This document shows, one piece after another, positions 1 through 8,249 of a stretch of 64,000 bases of DNA; position 1 is the first letter of the stretch; each line of letters begins with the position of its first letter. A program made the translations under genes and the position numbers. This stretch comes from Pseudomonas helmanticensis (GTDB taxonomy: Bacteria; Pseudomonadota; Gammaproteobacteria; Pseudomonadales; Pseudomonadaceae), in contig NZ_FXUY01000001.1 in the NCBI RefSeq assembly GCF_900182985.1, forward strand, positions 3,844,001 to 3,908,000. Direction: 5' to 3'. A model generated the notes under the pieces. That model made no database searches. It was not told where the DNA came from and saw nothing but the letters and a program-made list of their open reading frames with translations.

Positions 1-449
1 CCGCCACGCAGATCAGCGCAGCCGAATTGAAGCTCGCCTCGTGCGTGTTGATCGTGCTGGTACTGATCCTGCCGTTCGGCTTCGGCGGTGCCTTGCGTAT
101 CGTTGCCCTGCCGCTGCTGGCAGCGCTGTGCAGTCTGGCCAGCCTCGGTTGGCTCGGCCAGCCGCTGACCCTGTTCAGCCTGTTCGGCCTGCTGCTGGTC
201 ACGGCGATCAGTGTCGATTACGCGATCCTCATGCGTGAACAGGTCGGCGGTGCGGCGGTGAGCCTGCTCGGCACATTGCTGGCGGCGCTGACGACATGGC
301 TGTCGTTCGGTCTGCTGGCGGTTTCGAGCACGCCGGCGGTGAGCAATTTCGGCCTGTCGGTAAGCCTCGGTCTTGCCTTCAGCTTCCTGCTGGCACCGTG
401 GGCCGGACGTCACGAACACCCTGCGCCGGTTGCGGAGCCGGCAGCATGA
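1..449 (+). CDS. MMPL/RND-type exporter of the aryl polyene cluster, C-terminal part (5' end outside window)
   Basis: Open from base 3 with no start needed, ending in TGA at 447-449; about 148 residues are visible. They are almost wholly hydrophobic: four to five membrane segments, including a stretch around ISVDYAILMRE that matches the conserved TM region of MMPL/RND exporters (COG4258 type). APE clusters carry such an exporter (ApeM in the E. coli/Xenorhabdus naming) just upstream of the DUF3261 lipoprotein and ketosynthases, and the same order follows here. The likely role is moving the polyene or its lipid conjugate out of the inner membrane; that is inferred from family and context. The stop overlaps the next start (ATGA), so the genes are translationally coupled. 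The truncation is only the window edge. Confidence 0.8.
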   Translation, partial: ATQISAAELKLASCVLIVLVLILPFGFGGALRIVALPLLAALCSLASLGWLGQPLTLFSLFGLLLVTAISVDYAILMREQVGGAAVSLLGTLLAALTTWLSFGLLAVSSTPAVSNFGLSVSLGLAFSFLLAPWAGRHEHPAPVAEPAA

Positions 450-1609
450 TGGTCGTTGCCTTCTGGCTGCTGGCCCTGGCGTTGTTTGTCGCGGCCACCC
501 GTGTCGGTCGTCATTTCGGCTTGATCCCGATTGTCAGTCAGTTGCTGTTGGCGAGTTTCGGCTTGCCGCTGCTGATGTACTTCTGGATCGAACCGGGCTG
601 GCAGCTCAGCGGCGCGCAACTGATCGCACCGGACTGGTTGAAGAGTCTGTACAGCCTGAGTTTTGCCCTGCTGCTCGGGCATATCCTCAGTGATGTGATC
701 GATCTGCAACTTGATCGCCAAAGCGTGAAAATCGCCGTGCCGAGTTTCGCCGTGCCATTCGTCTGTGGCCTGGCGACGGCTTACTGGCTGCTGCCCACAC
801 AACCATGGCTCAACTCACTGGCTATCGGCCTGGTGTTCGCGATTACCGCGATTCCGGTGCTGTACCTGTATCTGCGCCATATCGACTATCCACCGGCCGC
901 CACCCGACGGCTGGTGCAAACCGCGATCCTCATCGACCTGACGTGCTGGACGCTGTTCGGCCTCGCTCAGGGTAGCCTGCACCTGAGCAGTCTGTTGCTG
1001 CCGGTGGGGCTTGCGTGCGTGCCATTGCTGCTGCGTCTGCTCGGTGTACGGCGACCGCTGACCTACAGCCTCGGTTTCTTCGCGCTGCTGGTCATGGCCG
1101 AGCATTACAAACTCAATGCGCTGATTTTCGGCATCGGCTATCTGCTGTGCATGGCTGCGCTGAAAGTGCCGCTGGTGCTGCCAGTACCGGCGCGCTGGAT
1201 GAGCCGCTTGCAGACGTGGATCGCCATCCCGTTGATCCTCACATTCGGCATCGTGCAGATCGATGTGCACAGCGCCGTCGCCAGCCTTGGCGCCCTGCAA
1301 TGGGCAGCACTGCTGCTGGTGCCGATTGCCAGCAAACTGCTGGGCAACTGGCTCGGCCTCGGCTGGGCCGGCGCCTCGTTCGAAGGCGCCAGCCGCTGGC
1401 GCGAAAGCGTGCTGCTGAACATTCGTGGCCTGAGCGAAATCGTCTTTCTCAATTTGCTGCTGCAACAACAGCTCATCACGCCTGCGCTGTACTTCGCGCT
1501 GATGCTGATGGGCCTGATTGCCACGCTGTTGCCGGCCCTGATCGGCCTGCACAGCGCCCCACTGAATTTGAACAACCCTTTGCCCCGGAGCTCGCGTGCC
1601 AATCGTTGA
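446..1609 (+). CDS. CPA2-antiporter-like multispanning membrane protein
   Basis: 387 residues with about 11-12 hydrophobic segments. Two stretches resemble monovalent cation:proton antiporters of the CPA2/Kef family: AITAIPVLYLYLR near the middle, like the Thr-rich unwound helix, and GLSEIVFLNLLLQQ near the end, like the R-G-L-x-E-x-V motif. The start is the first of two ATG codons (446, 449), overlapping the exporter stop; the stop overlaps the following GTG start. It sits in the APE operon between exporter and oxidoreductase, a place where the E. coli cluster has no equivalent gene. Transported ion and role are unknown; it may balance ions or protons for export. No acidic ion-binding pair was confidently located, so active transport is only a family-level guess. 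Confidence 0.65.
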   Translation: MMVVAFWLLALALFVAATRVGRHFGLIPIVSQLLLASFGLPLLMYFWIEPGWQLSGAQLIAPDWLKSLYSLSFALLLGHILSDVIDLQLDRQSVKIAVPSFAVPFVCGLATAYWLLPTQPWLNSLAIGLVFAITAIPVLYLYLRHIDYPPAATRRLVQTAILIDLTCWTLFGLAQGSLHLSSLLLPVGLACVPLLLRLLGVRRPLTYSLGFFALLVMAEHYKLNALIFGIGYLLCMAALKVPLVLPVPARWMSRLQTWIAIPLILTFGIVQIDVHSAVASLGALQWAALLLVPIASKLLGNWLGLGWAGASFEGASRWRESVLLNIRGLSEIVFLNLLLQQQLITPALYFALMLMGLIATLLPALIGLHSAPLNLNNPLPRSSRANR

Positions 1610-2843
1610 AATGGAATCCCGTCAGGTCGTGATCATCGGCGCCGGCCCGTCCGGCGCAATCGCTGCAGCATTGCTCAAGCGCAAGGGCCACGATGTGCTG
1701 GTCATTGAACGCCAGCACTTTCCGCGTTTTTCCATCGGTGAAAGCCTGCTCAGCCATTGCCTGGATTTCGTCGAAGAAGCCGGCATGCTCGAGGCGGTCA
1801 ACGCCGCCGGTTTCCAACGCAAAACCGGCGCTGCGTTTGCCTGGGGCGAGCGTTATAGCGCGTTCGATTTCAGCGATACGTTCTCCGCAGGCAAGCCCAC
1901 CACTTTCCAGGTGCAACGCGCCGATTTCGACAAATTGCTGGCTGATCAGGCGGCGTTGCAAGGCGCCGAGATTCGCTATGGCGATGCCATCGTCAGCGTG
2001 GATTTCGAGCGAGTAAAACCGCAGCTTGATGTACGTCGCGAGGACGGCAGCGAATACCGCGTCGAAGCGGATTTCGTCCTCGATGCCAGCGGCTACGGCC
2101 GCGTGCTGTCACGCTTGCTCGATCTCGAAGCACCGTCGAATTTCCCGGTGCGTCAGGCGGTGTTTACCCACGTCGAGGATCACATCGACAGCCCCGCGTT
2201 CGACCGTGAAAAAATCCTCGTCACCACCCATCCGCAGCATCGCGACATCTGGTTCTGGACGATCCCGTTCAGCAACGGTCGTTGCTCAGTGGGCGTGGTC
2301 GCGGCCGCCGAACATTTCGCCGGTCGCGATGCCGACCTTGATGCTTGCCTGCGCAGCTTCATCGCTGAAACACCAAGCCTTGCCGACGTCCTCGACAACG
2401 CCGTATGGGACACCCCTGCGCGCACCCTCGGCGGCTACGCAGCCAACGTCAAAACCCTGCACGGCCCGGGTTTTGCCTTGCTCGGCAACGCGGCGGAGTT
2501 TCTCGACCCGGTGTTCTCCTCCGGGGTGACCATCGCCATGCGGTCGGCGAGCATGGCGGCGGCGGTGCTGCATCGTCAGTTGCAAGGCGAAACGGTCGAC
2601 TGGCAGCGCGAATTTGCCTTGCCGCTGAAACGTGGCGTCGACACCTTCCGCTGCTACGTCGAAGGCTGGTATGCCGGTACGTTCCAGGACGTGATTTTCT
2701 ACGAGGACAGCCAGGCGGAGATTCGCCGGATGATCTGCTCGATCCTCGCCGGTTACGCCTGGGACGAACGCAACCCGTTCGTCAGCGAGGCGCGCCGCCG
2801 CTTGAAGATGATTTCCGAACTCTGTGCAAAGGACGCCACATGA
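1596..2843 (+). CDS. FAD-dependent oxidoreductase of the flavin-halogenase superfamily
   Basis: 415 residues. The N-terminal dinucleotide fold has GAGPSG at residues 15-20, then FPRFSIGES at 42-50, typical of halogenase-like and geranylgeranyl-reductase-like flavoproteins. A lysine at residue 76 (QRKTGAAFAWG) lies where phenol/pyrrole halogenases keep their catalytic Lys. WFWTIP at 219-224 matches the W-x-W-x-I-P signature of flavin halogenases, and DPVFSSGV near residue 305 is the usual FAD site. It could halogenate or oxidise the aryl head group; xanthomonadins, related polyenes, are brominated. Many superfamily members are plain oxidoreductases, so halogenation is a hypothesis. The GTG start at 1596 is chosen because GGAG stands 5 bases before it; ATG 1611 is the alternative. 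The gene overlaps its neighbours at both ends, so it is an operon member. Confidence 0.75.
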   Translation: MPIVEMESRQVVIIGAGPSGAIAAALLKRKGHDVLVIERQHFPRFSIGESLLSHCLDFVEEAGMLEAVNAAGFQRKTGAAFAWGERYSAFDFSDTFSAGKPTTFQVQRADFDKLLADQAALQGAEIRYGDAIVSVDFERVKPQLDVRREDGSEYRVEADFVLDASGYGRVLSRLLDLEAPSNFPVRQAVFTHVEDHIDSPAFDREKILVTTHPQHRDIWFWTIPFSNGRCSVGVVAAAEHFAGRDADLDACLRSFIAETPSLADVLDNAVWDTPARTLGGYAANVKTLHGPGFALLGNAAEFLDPVFSSGVTIAMRSASMAAAVLHRQLQGETVDWQREFALPLKRGVDTFRCYVEGWYAGTFQDVIFYEDSQAEIRRMICSILAGYAWDERNPFVSEARRRLKMISELCAKDAT

Positions 2844-3565
2844 ACTACTTGAGCGACAGCTACGTCGAGGAAACCCGTTTCGGTTTCTGGTTCCTGCGCA
2901 GCCATACCTGGCAGCACCATGTCTTGCGCGTGGCGATCAACGATTTGCGCGGGCTGTTCAGCGAACCGTTGCCGGAACATCCGGTGTTGCTGGACGCCGG
3001 TTGCGGCCAGGGCAAGTCGTTCGGTCACTTGCGCCAGACCTTTGCACCCCAGCGCTTGATTGGCATCGATGCCGACCCGCACAGCCTTGAACTGAGCGGC
3101 GAGGAAGCCAAACGTCTGAGCCTTGATGTCGAGCTGATCGGCAGTGACTGCGCTACCCTGAATGTGCCGGACGCGAGCGTCGACCTGCTGTTCTGCCACC
3201 AGACTTTTCATCATCTGGTCGAGCAGGAAAAAGCCCTCGCCGAGTTCTATCGCGTGCTCAAGCCGGGCGGTTATCTGCTTTTCGCCGAGTCCACCGAGGC
3301 TTACATTGATACCTGGGTGATTCGCTGGTTGTTCCGCCATCCGATGCATGTGCAGAAAAGCGCGGGGCAGTACCTGGAAATGATTCGCGAGCAGGGTTTC
3401 GAGTTTGCCGAGCGCAATGTTTCGTACCCGTATCTGTGGTGGAGCCGGTCGAAGGATTTTGGCTTGCTTGAAAGATTTGGCCTGCTCAAGCCGAAGCCGT
3501 TCGGGCAGCGTGAAGAAACGCTGGTCAATGTCGTCGCGCGCAAGCCACTGCAGGGTGACCGTTGA
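2840..3565 (+). CDS. Class I SAM-dependent methyltransferase of the aryl polyene cluster
   Basis: 241 residues. The SAM-binding motif I is VLLDAGCGQGKS at 49-60, followed by the acidic IGIDAD strand end and a post-II segment SVDLLFCHQTFHH; VLKPGGYLLFAEST is the typical motif III. The fold is the UbiE/COQ5-like Methyltransf_11 type. In this context it probably methylates the aryl head group or carboxyl end of the polyene; the target cannot be read from sequence. The ATG start overlaps the oxidoreductase stop (ATGA), and its own stop shares one base with the ATG at 3565, so it is translationally coupled on both sides. Confidence 0.75.
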   Translation: MNYLSDSYVEETRFGFWFLRSHTWQHHVLRVAINDLRGLFSEPLPEHPVLLDAGCGQGKSFGHLRQTFAPQRLIGIDADPHSLELSGEEAKRLSLDVELIGSDCATLNVPDASVDLLFCHQTFHHLVEQEKALAEFYRVLKPGGYLLFAESTEAYIDTWVIRWLFRHPMHVQKSAGQYLEMIREQGFEFAERNVSYPYLWWSRSKDFGLLERFGLLKPKPFGQREETLVNVVARKPLQGDR

Positions 3566-4161
3566 TGCGACACATTACCTGTGGGAGCGAGCCTGCTCGC
3601 GAAAGCGATAGGTCAGCCAATCTCTTTGTCGAATGTGCAGGCGCCTTCGCGAGCAGGCTCGCTCCCACAGTGACCGCAGCGCTGCGACTGGTGATGATCG
3701 GCGTTGTATTGCTGTTAAGTGCCTGCGCCAGCCAGGCACCGTTGCCGGCGGGCAACCCGACTCTGCCATTGCCGCTGCAACTGCACATCGAGCGCGATCA
3801 GGCCGGGCAACGCCAGGACTGGCTGCTGGTGATCCAGCGTGAAGGCTCCGGCATTCGCTGGTCGATGATGGACCCGCTAGGCATTCCCCAGGCCCGTCAG
3901 CAACTGATCGACGGGCATTGGCAGGCCGATGGTCTGCTGCCGCCCAATCCGGAAGCTCGCGAGCTGTTCGCTGCGCTACTGTTTGCTCTGACCCCGGCCA
4001 ACGAACTGCTGCGCAATTATCCCGACGCGCAACAACAGGTCGGGCAACGTTCGCTGCCGGCGCGCTGGGACATCCGTTATGCACAACCGCTGAGCTTTCA
4101 AATGAATCTGCCCCAAGGCCCGCACTATCGCGTGTCTGCGCTGGATGAATCGACACCATGA
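3565..4161 (+). CDS. apeN: DUF3261 outer-membrane lipoprotein of the aryl polyene cluster, N-terminus interrupted by a REPIN
   Basis: The body of the protein is a DUF3261 lipoprotein as found between exporter and ketosynthase in APE clusters (ApeN position). A lipobox LLSAC follows the hydrophobic run VMIGVVLLL. The frame opens at ATG 3565 (TTG 3562 also possible), one base from the methyltransferase stop and behind AGGGTGA, which looks like the original coupled start. However, codons about 6-36 are encoded by a complete REPIN-like inverted repeat (3579-3670) that happens to be open in frame. This pushes the signal peptide about 40 residues inwards. Translation may instead begin at GTG 3670, GTG 3691 or ATG 3694, but none has a clear ribosome binding site. 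The lipoprotein may help place the pigment in the outer membrane (inference). Its stop overlaps the next start. Confidence 0.7.
   Translation: MRHITCGSEPARESDRSANLFVECAGAFASRLAPTVTAALRLVMIGVVLLLSACASQAPLPAGNPTLPLPLQLHIERDQAGQRQDWLLVIQREGSGIRWSMMDPLGIPQARQQLIDGHWQADGLLPPNPEARELFAALLFALTPANELLRNYPDAQQQVGQRSLPARWDIRYAQPLSFQMNLPQGPHYRVSALDESTP
3579..3670. repeat. REPIN-like palindrome (GTGGGAGCGAGCCTGC family) inside the DUF3261 gene
   Basis: Inverted arms of 25 bases at 3579-3603 and 3646-3670 with a 42-base centre. Same family as 9034-9099 and 12841-12930. Unlike every other copy in the window it lies inside an open reading frame, at its extreme 5' end, and contains no in-frame stop. Confidence 0.9.
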
Positions 4162-5354
4162 CCGCCTACCTGAATGCCCTCGGGGTGATTTGCTCACTGG
4201 GCCGCGACAAGCAAAGCATCGCGCACAAGCTGTTTGCCGGCGATTGCTCGGGCATGCGCCACGAATCCGGCTGGGTCGCGGAGCGTGATTTGCCGGTGGC
4301 TGCCGTGCAGGGTGAACTGGCGGCGATTCCAGCAGCACTCGCCGAGCAGAGCAGCCGCAACAATCAGTTGTTGCTCGAAGCCGCAATGCAGATTCGCGAT
4401 GACATCGATCAGGCGATCCGCACCTACGGCCGCGAGCGCATCGGCGTGGTGCTCGGCACCAGCACCTCGGGCATCGACGAGGCCAGCCGTGGCCTGGCGC
4501 ACTACATTCGTGAACAGCAATTTCCGGCGCAATACGATTACCGTCAGCAGGAGCTTGGCGCTCCAGCGAATTTCCTTGCCGACTGGCTGCAACTCAGCGG
4601 CCCGGCCTATGTGATTTCCACCGCTTGCACGTCGAGTGCGCGGGCCTTGATGAGCGCTCAGCGCCTGCTCGACCTGGGCCTGTGCGACGCGGTGCTGTGC
4701 GGCGGGGTCGACAGTCTGTGCAAACTGACGCTCAACGGTTTCTCGTCACTTGAGGCGGTTTCAGCGGAGCGCTGCAATCCGTTTTCGGCCAATCGCAACG
4801 GCATCAACATCGGCGAGGCGGCGGTGCTGTTCGTGATGAGCAAACAGCCAGGCGACGGCCCGGCCATCGCCTTGCTCGGCGCCGGTGCCAGCTCCGACGC
4901 GCACCATATTTCCGCGCCCGAACCGAGCGGCCGCGGTGCGCTGCAAGCGATGCAGAAAGCCTTGAGCCGCGCTCAGTTGCAAGCCGCGCAAATCAATTAT
5001 CTGAACCTGCACGGCACCGCCACGCAACACAACGACGCCATGGAAAGCCTCGCCGTCGCCGCGCTGTTCCCCGAAGGCGTCGCCTGCTCATCGACCAAAC
5101 CGCTGACCGGCCATACCCTCGGCGCTGCCGGCGCGCTGGAAGCCGCGTTCTGCTGGCTGAGCCTCAGCGCCGACAACCCCGCCCACCTTTTGCCACCGCA
5201 CGTCTGGGACGGCCAGGCCGACCCGGCTCTGCCGCCCCTGAAGTGGGTGACCGCAGACGAACGCCTGACGTCCATTGCACCCCGCTACCTGATGAGCAAC
5301 TCGTTTGCTTTCGGCGGCAACAACGTCAGCCTGATTATCGGAGATGCCCCATGA
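4158..5354 (+). CDS. apeO: Beta-ketoacyl-ACP synthase, aryl polyene elongation (ApeO-type)
   Basis: 398 residues, a KAS-II-like thiolase fold. The catalytic triad is complete: Cys157 in STACTSS, His285 in LHGTAT and His319 in TGHTLGAAGALE. It condenses malonyl-ACP units onto the growing aryl polyene chain. In studied APE systems the position between the DUF3261 gene and the dehydratase is held by ApeO, the ketosynthase that pairs with a chain-length factor (ApeC); that partner is not in this window and should lie upstream. The ATG start overlaps the lipoprotein stop, and its stop overlaps the dehydratase start (ATGA). The family is certain; the ApeO assignment rests on gene order. Confidence 0.88.
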   Translation: MTAYLNALGVICSLGRDKQSIAHKLFAGDCSGMRHESGWVAERDLPVAAVQGELAAIPAALAEQSSRNNQLLLEAAMQIRDDIDQAIRTYGRERIGVVLGTSTSGIDEASRGLAHYIREQQFPAQYDYRQQELGAPANFLADWLQLSGPAYVISTACTSSARALMSAQRLLDLGLCDAVLCGGVDSLCKLTLNGFSSLEAVSAERCNPFSANRNGINIGEAAVLFVMSKQPGDGPAIALLGAGASSDAHHISAPEPSGRGALQAMQKALSRAQLQAAQINYLNLHGTATQHNDAMESLAVAALFPEGVACSSTKPLTGHTLGAAGALEAAFCWLSLSADNPAHLLPPHVWDGQADPALPPLKWVTADERLTSIAPRYLMSNSFAFGGNNVSLIIGDAP

Positions 5355-5815
5355 CTGCCTGGCCGCTCGCTGAGCTGCTGCCCCATGCGGGCGACATGAT
5401 CCTGATCGACAGCATCGAAAGCTTCGACGATGAACAGATCTACACCACGCTCACGGTCAAGCCTGACGGTTTGTTCAACCTGCCCGACGGCAGCCTGCCG
5501 GCGTGGGTCGGCATCGAGTTGATGGCGCAAAGCGTCGCGGCCTTCGCCGGTTGCCATGCGCGCCAGCAAGGCAAACCGGTGGAGTTGGGTTTCCTGCTCG
5601 GCACGCGCAAGTTCGAGTGCAACGTCGACGCGTTTCCAGCCGGCAGCGAATTGACCATTCATGGCATTCGCTCGCTGGAAGACGACAACGGCATGGGCGT
5701 TTTCGAATGCCATATCAACGCGCCCGGCATCGAAGCGACTGCCCGGTTGAATGTGTTCCGGCCGCCTGCAGCGGCTGATTATCTTGTGCAAAAAAAGGAG
5801 TCGAACGATGACTGA
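5351..5815 (+). CDS. apeP: Hotdog-fold 3-hydroxyacyl-ACP dehydratase (ApeP-type)
   Basis: 154 residues. The start LLPHAGDMILID corresponds to the FabZ/FabA entry LPHR-P-LL-D with probable catalytic His12, and VGIELMAQSVAAFAG holds the partner acid Glu56 on the central hotdog helix. It dehydrates the 3-hydroxyacyl-ACP to the trans-2-enoyl-ACP; without an enoyl reductase, repeated cycles give a conjugated polyene. The order KS-DH-KR-KS matches apeO-P-Q-R. The ATG at 5351 overlaps the ketosynthase stop, and its 3' end overlaps the ketoreductase start by 8 bases. Confidence 0.85.
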   Translation: MTAWPLAELLPHAGDMILIDSIESFDDEQIYTTLTVKPDGLFNLPDGSLPAWVGIELMAQSVAAFAGCHARQQGKPVELGFLLGTRKFECNVDAFPAGSELTIHGIRSLEDDNGMGVFECHINAPGIEATARLNVFRPPAAADYLVQKKESNDD

Positions 5816-6536
5816 ATCCGTACTGGTCACCGGCTCCAGCCGTGGCATCGGCCGCGCCATTGCCTTGCGCCTGGCACAAGCCGGGCACGACATCGTCGTG
5901 CATTGCCGCAGCGGCGTAGCGGAAGCCCAAGCGGTGCAGGCTGAAATCGAAGCGTTGGGGCGCAAGGCGCGCATTCTGCAATTCGATGTCGCCGACCGCG
6001 AAGCCTGCAGAAGCATTCTCGAAGCCGACGTTGAAAACCACGGTGCCTATTACGGCGTGGTGCTCAACGCCGGTCTGACCCGCGACGGCGCGTTTCCAGC
6101 GCTGAGCGATGACGATTGGGACGTGGTGCTGCGCACCAACCTCGACGGTTTCTACAACGTTCTGCACCCGGTGATGATGCCGATGATCCGCCGCCGCGCC
6201 GCCGGTCGCATTGTTTGCATCACTTCCGTCTCGGGGCTGATCGGCAACCGTGGCCAAGTCAACTACAGCGCCTCCAAGGCCGGTGTGATCGGCGCGGCAA
6301 AGGCGTTGGCGATCGAGCTGGGCAAGCGCAAAATCACCGTTAACTGCGTCGCGCCGGGCCTGATCGACACGGCCATGCTCGACGAAAACGTGCCGGTGGA
6401 AGAACTGATGAAAATGATCCCCGCGCAACGCATGGGCACGCCTGAAGAGGTGGCCAGTGCGGTGAATTTCCTGATGTCGGCGGAAGCCTCGTACATCACC
6501 CGCCAGGTCCTGGCGGTCAACGGAGGCTTGTGCTGA
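5808..6536 (+). CDS. apeQ: 3-oxoacyl-ACP reductase, SDR family (FabG-like, ApeQ-type)
   Basis: 242 residues, a classical short-chain dehydrogenase. It has the cofactor loop TGSSRGIG at 8-15, NAG at 87-89, Asn111 and the catalytic Ser140-Tyr153-Lys157 (ITSVSG then YSASK). It reduces the 3-ketoacyl-ACP made by the ketosynthases, using NADPH. The length and motifs match housekeeping FabG, but its place between the hotdog dehydratase and second ketosynthase assigns it to the polyene pathway. A strong AAGGAG at 5795-5800 precedes ATG 5808. The TGA overlaps the next ATG by one base. Confidence 0.88.
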   Translation: MTESVLVTGSSRGIGRAIALRLAQAGHDIVVHCRSGVAEAQAVQAEIEALGRKARILQFDVADREACRSILEADVENHGAYYGVVLNAGLTRDGAFPALSDDDWDVVLRTNLDGFYNVLHPVMMPMIRRRAAGRIVCITSVSGLIGNRGQVNYSASKAGVIGAAKALAIELGKRKITVNCVAPGLIDTAMLDENVPVEELMKMIPAQRMGTPEEVASAVNFLMSAEASYITRQVLAVNGGLC

Positions 6537-7771
6537 TGAAGCGCGTCGTCGTCACCGGCATGGCCGGTATCACTTCGCTGGGCAGCGACTGGCAGACCAT
6601 CGCCGGCAATTTCGCCGCCAACCGCAGCGGCATCCGCCGGATGGACGAGTGGGATCGCTTCAGCGAACTCAACACGCGCCTCGCCGGCCCCATCGATGAC
6701 TTCGTCGTGCCCGCGCACTGGACGCGCAAACAACTGCGCAGCATGGGCCGGGTGTCGCGGCTAGCAGTCGGCGCGGCGGAAAAAGCCCTCGCCGATGCCG
6801 GCCTGTTGGGCGACCCGACGATCAAGGACGGGCGTATGGGCGTGGCCTGTGGTTCATCTACCGGCAGCACCGACGAGATCAAGGCGTTCGGCAACATGCT
6901 GCTCAACTCGGTCGCTGAAGGCCTCAACGCCAACTCCTACGTGCGGATGATGCCGCACACCACGGCCGCCAATATCAGCATCTTCTTTGGCCTCACCGGG
7001 CGTTTGATCCCGACGTCCAGCGCCTGCACCAGCGGCAGCCAGGGCATCGGCTACGCCTATGAGGCCATCAAGTTCGGTCGCTTGCCGCTGATGCTTGCCG
7101 GCGGCGCCGAAGAACTCTGCCCGACCGAAGCGATGGTCTTCGATGCGCTCTACGCCACCAGTCTGAAAAACGATGCGCCGCAGACCAGCCCGCGTCCGTA
7201 TGACAAAGGCCGCGACGGTCTGGTGATCGGTGAAGGCGGCGGCATGCTGGTGCTCGAAGAGCTGGAACATGCCCTCGCGCGCGGTGCGCACATCCACGCC
7301 GAACTCGTCGGTTTCGGCAGCAACGCCGACGGCCAGCACACCACCCGCCCCGAGCAAACGACCATGCGCCGCGCGATGGAACTGGCGCTGGAAGACGCCG
7401 GGCTGACACCGGATGCCATCGGCTATGTCAACGGCCACGGCACCGCCACCGAACAGGGCGACATTGCCGAAACCCTGGCGACCAGCAGCCTGTTCGGTGA
7501 ACGCATGCCGATCAGCTCGCAGAAGAGCTTCCTCGGCCACACACTGGGCGCCTGCGGTGCACTGGAATCGTGGTTCAGCATTGAGATGATGAATCGCGAC
7601 CAGTACGTGCACACGTTCAACCTAGACGAGGTCGATCCGCACTGCGGCAAGCTCGACTACCTGCGCGGTGAATTCCGCCAGATGCACCACGACTATGTGA
7701 TGAACAACAATTTCGCGTTCGGTGGCGTCAACACCTCGTTGATTTTCCGTCGCTGGCCGCAACCGAATTAA
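6536..7771 (+). CDS. apeR: Beta-ketoacyl-ACP synthase, aryl polyene (ApeR-type)
   Basis: 411 residues, a second KAS-II-like ketosynthase. The active site is complete: Cys164 in SACTSGS, His301 in GHGTATEQGD and His335 in FLGHTLGACGALE. It is clearly different from the first ketosynthase of the operon, so the two probably act at different steps; in published APE systems the apeR product works early, on the aryl starter. ATG 6536 is preferred over GTG 6530 because CGGAGG at 6521-6526 gives normal spacing and the ATG overlaps the ketoreductase stop. It is the last gene of the tightly coupled run; a 20-base gap follows. Confidence 0.86.
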   Translation: MKRVVVTGMAGITSLGSDWQTIAGNFAANRSGIRRMDEWDRFSELNTRLAGPIDDFVVPAHWTRKQLRSMGRVSRLAVGAAEKALADAGLLGDPTIKDGRMGVACGSSTGSTDEIKAFGNMLLNSVAEGLNANSYVRMMPHTTAANISIFFGLTGRLIPTSSACTSGSQGIGYAYEAIKFGRLPLMLAGGAEELCPTEAMVFDALYATSLKNDAPQTSPRPYDKGRDGLVIGEGGGMLVLEELEHALARGAHIHAELVGFGSNADGQHTTRPEQTTMRRAMELALEDAGLTPDAIGYVNGHGTATEQGDIAETLATSSLFGERMPISSQKSFLGHTLGACGALESWFSIEMMNRDQYVHTFNLDEVDPHCGKLDYLRGEFRQMHHDYVMNNNFAFGGVNTSLIFRRWPQPN

Positions 7772-7791
7772 TCCAGGTCAAGGAGACCTTC

Positions 7792-8235
7792 ATGCGCTTC
7801 AACAAACTCGCTGTCACCACCCTGCTGCTCTGCGCCTTGCCGGCGGTCAGCCAGGCCCGTGACACGGCGGTTTACCTGCCATTCGACAAAGCCGTCGCCG
7901 AAGCCACCCGCTCCGGCAAAATCGATGGCAGCGTCAAGTTCTACCTGGCCGGCAACACCCCGGCCGGCAAAGTTAGCGTCATCAGCCCCGGCGCCGTCAC
8001 CAACAAGAAGACCAACGCCTTCAACAAGTCCGACGCAGAAGCCTGCCAATGGGTTGCACAGTCGGCCATCATCAGCCTGCACCAGGCCGCGAAAAGCGCC
8101 GGCGCCAATGCCGTGACCAACATCGTCAGCTTCTACAAAAGCAACGAGCGCAAGGATGCGCAAACCTACGAATGCCACGCCGGCGCGATCATGGCGGGCG
8201 TTGCGTTGAAGGGTGACCTGGCGAAGGTTCAGTAA
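7792..8235 (+). CDS. Small secreted protein, first of two paralogues downstream of the aryl polyene genes
   Basis: 147 residues. A cleavable signal peptide ends near VSQARD (about residue 22). The mature part is a compact domain with a repeated small-residue helix, AAKSAGANAVTNIVSFY, vaguely like YbjQ-type folds, and two cysteines (85 in ACQW, 128 in YECH) that probably form a periplasmic disulphide. Similar Pseudomonas proteins are often labelled excinuclease ATPase subunit; nothing in this sequence supports that (no P-loop). AAGGAG stands before the ATG. It is separated by only 20 bases from the ketosynthase and is likely co-transcribed, then followed by a terminator. Function unknown; the paralogue is at 8572. 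Confidence 0.75.
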   Translation: MRFNKLAVTTLLLCALPAVSQARDTAVYLPFDKAVAEATRSGKIDGSVKFYLAGNTPAGKVSVISPGAVTNKKTNAFNKSDAEACQWVAQSAIISLHQAAKSAGANAVTNIVSFYKSNERKDAQTYECHAGAIMAGVALKGDLAKVQ

Positions 8236-8249
8236 ACGCCAGAAACGAC

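Noticed and set aside
1..449. Exporter fragment as a pseudogene
   Set aside because: It is cut only by the window edge; the frame is open to base 3 and coupled to the next gene.
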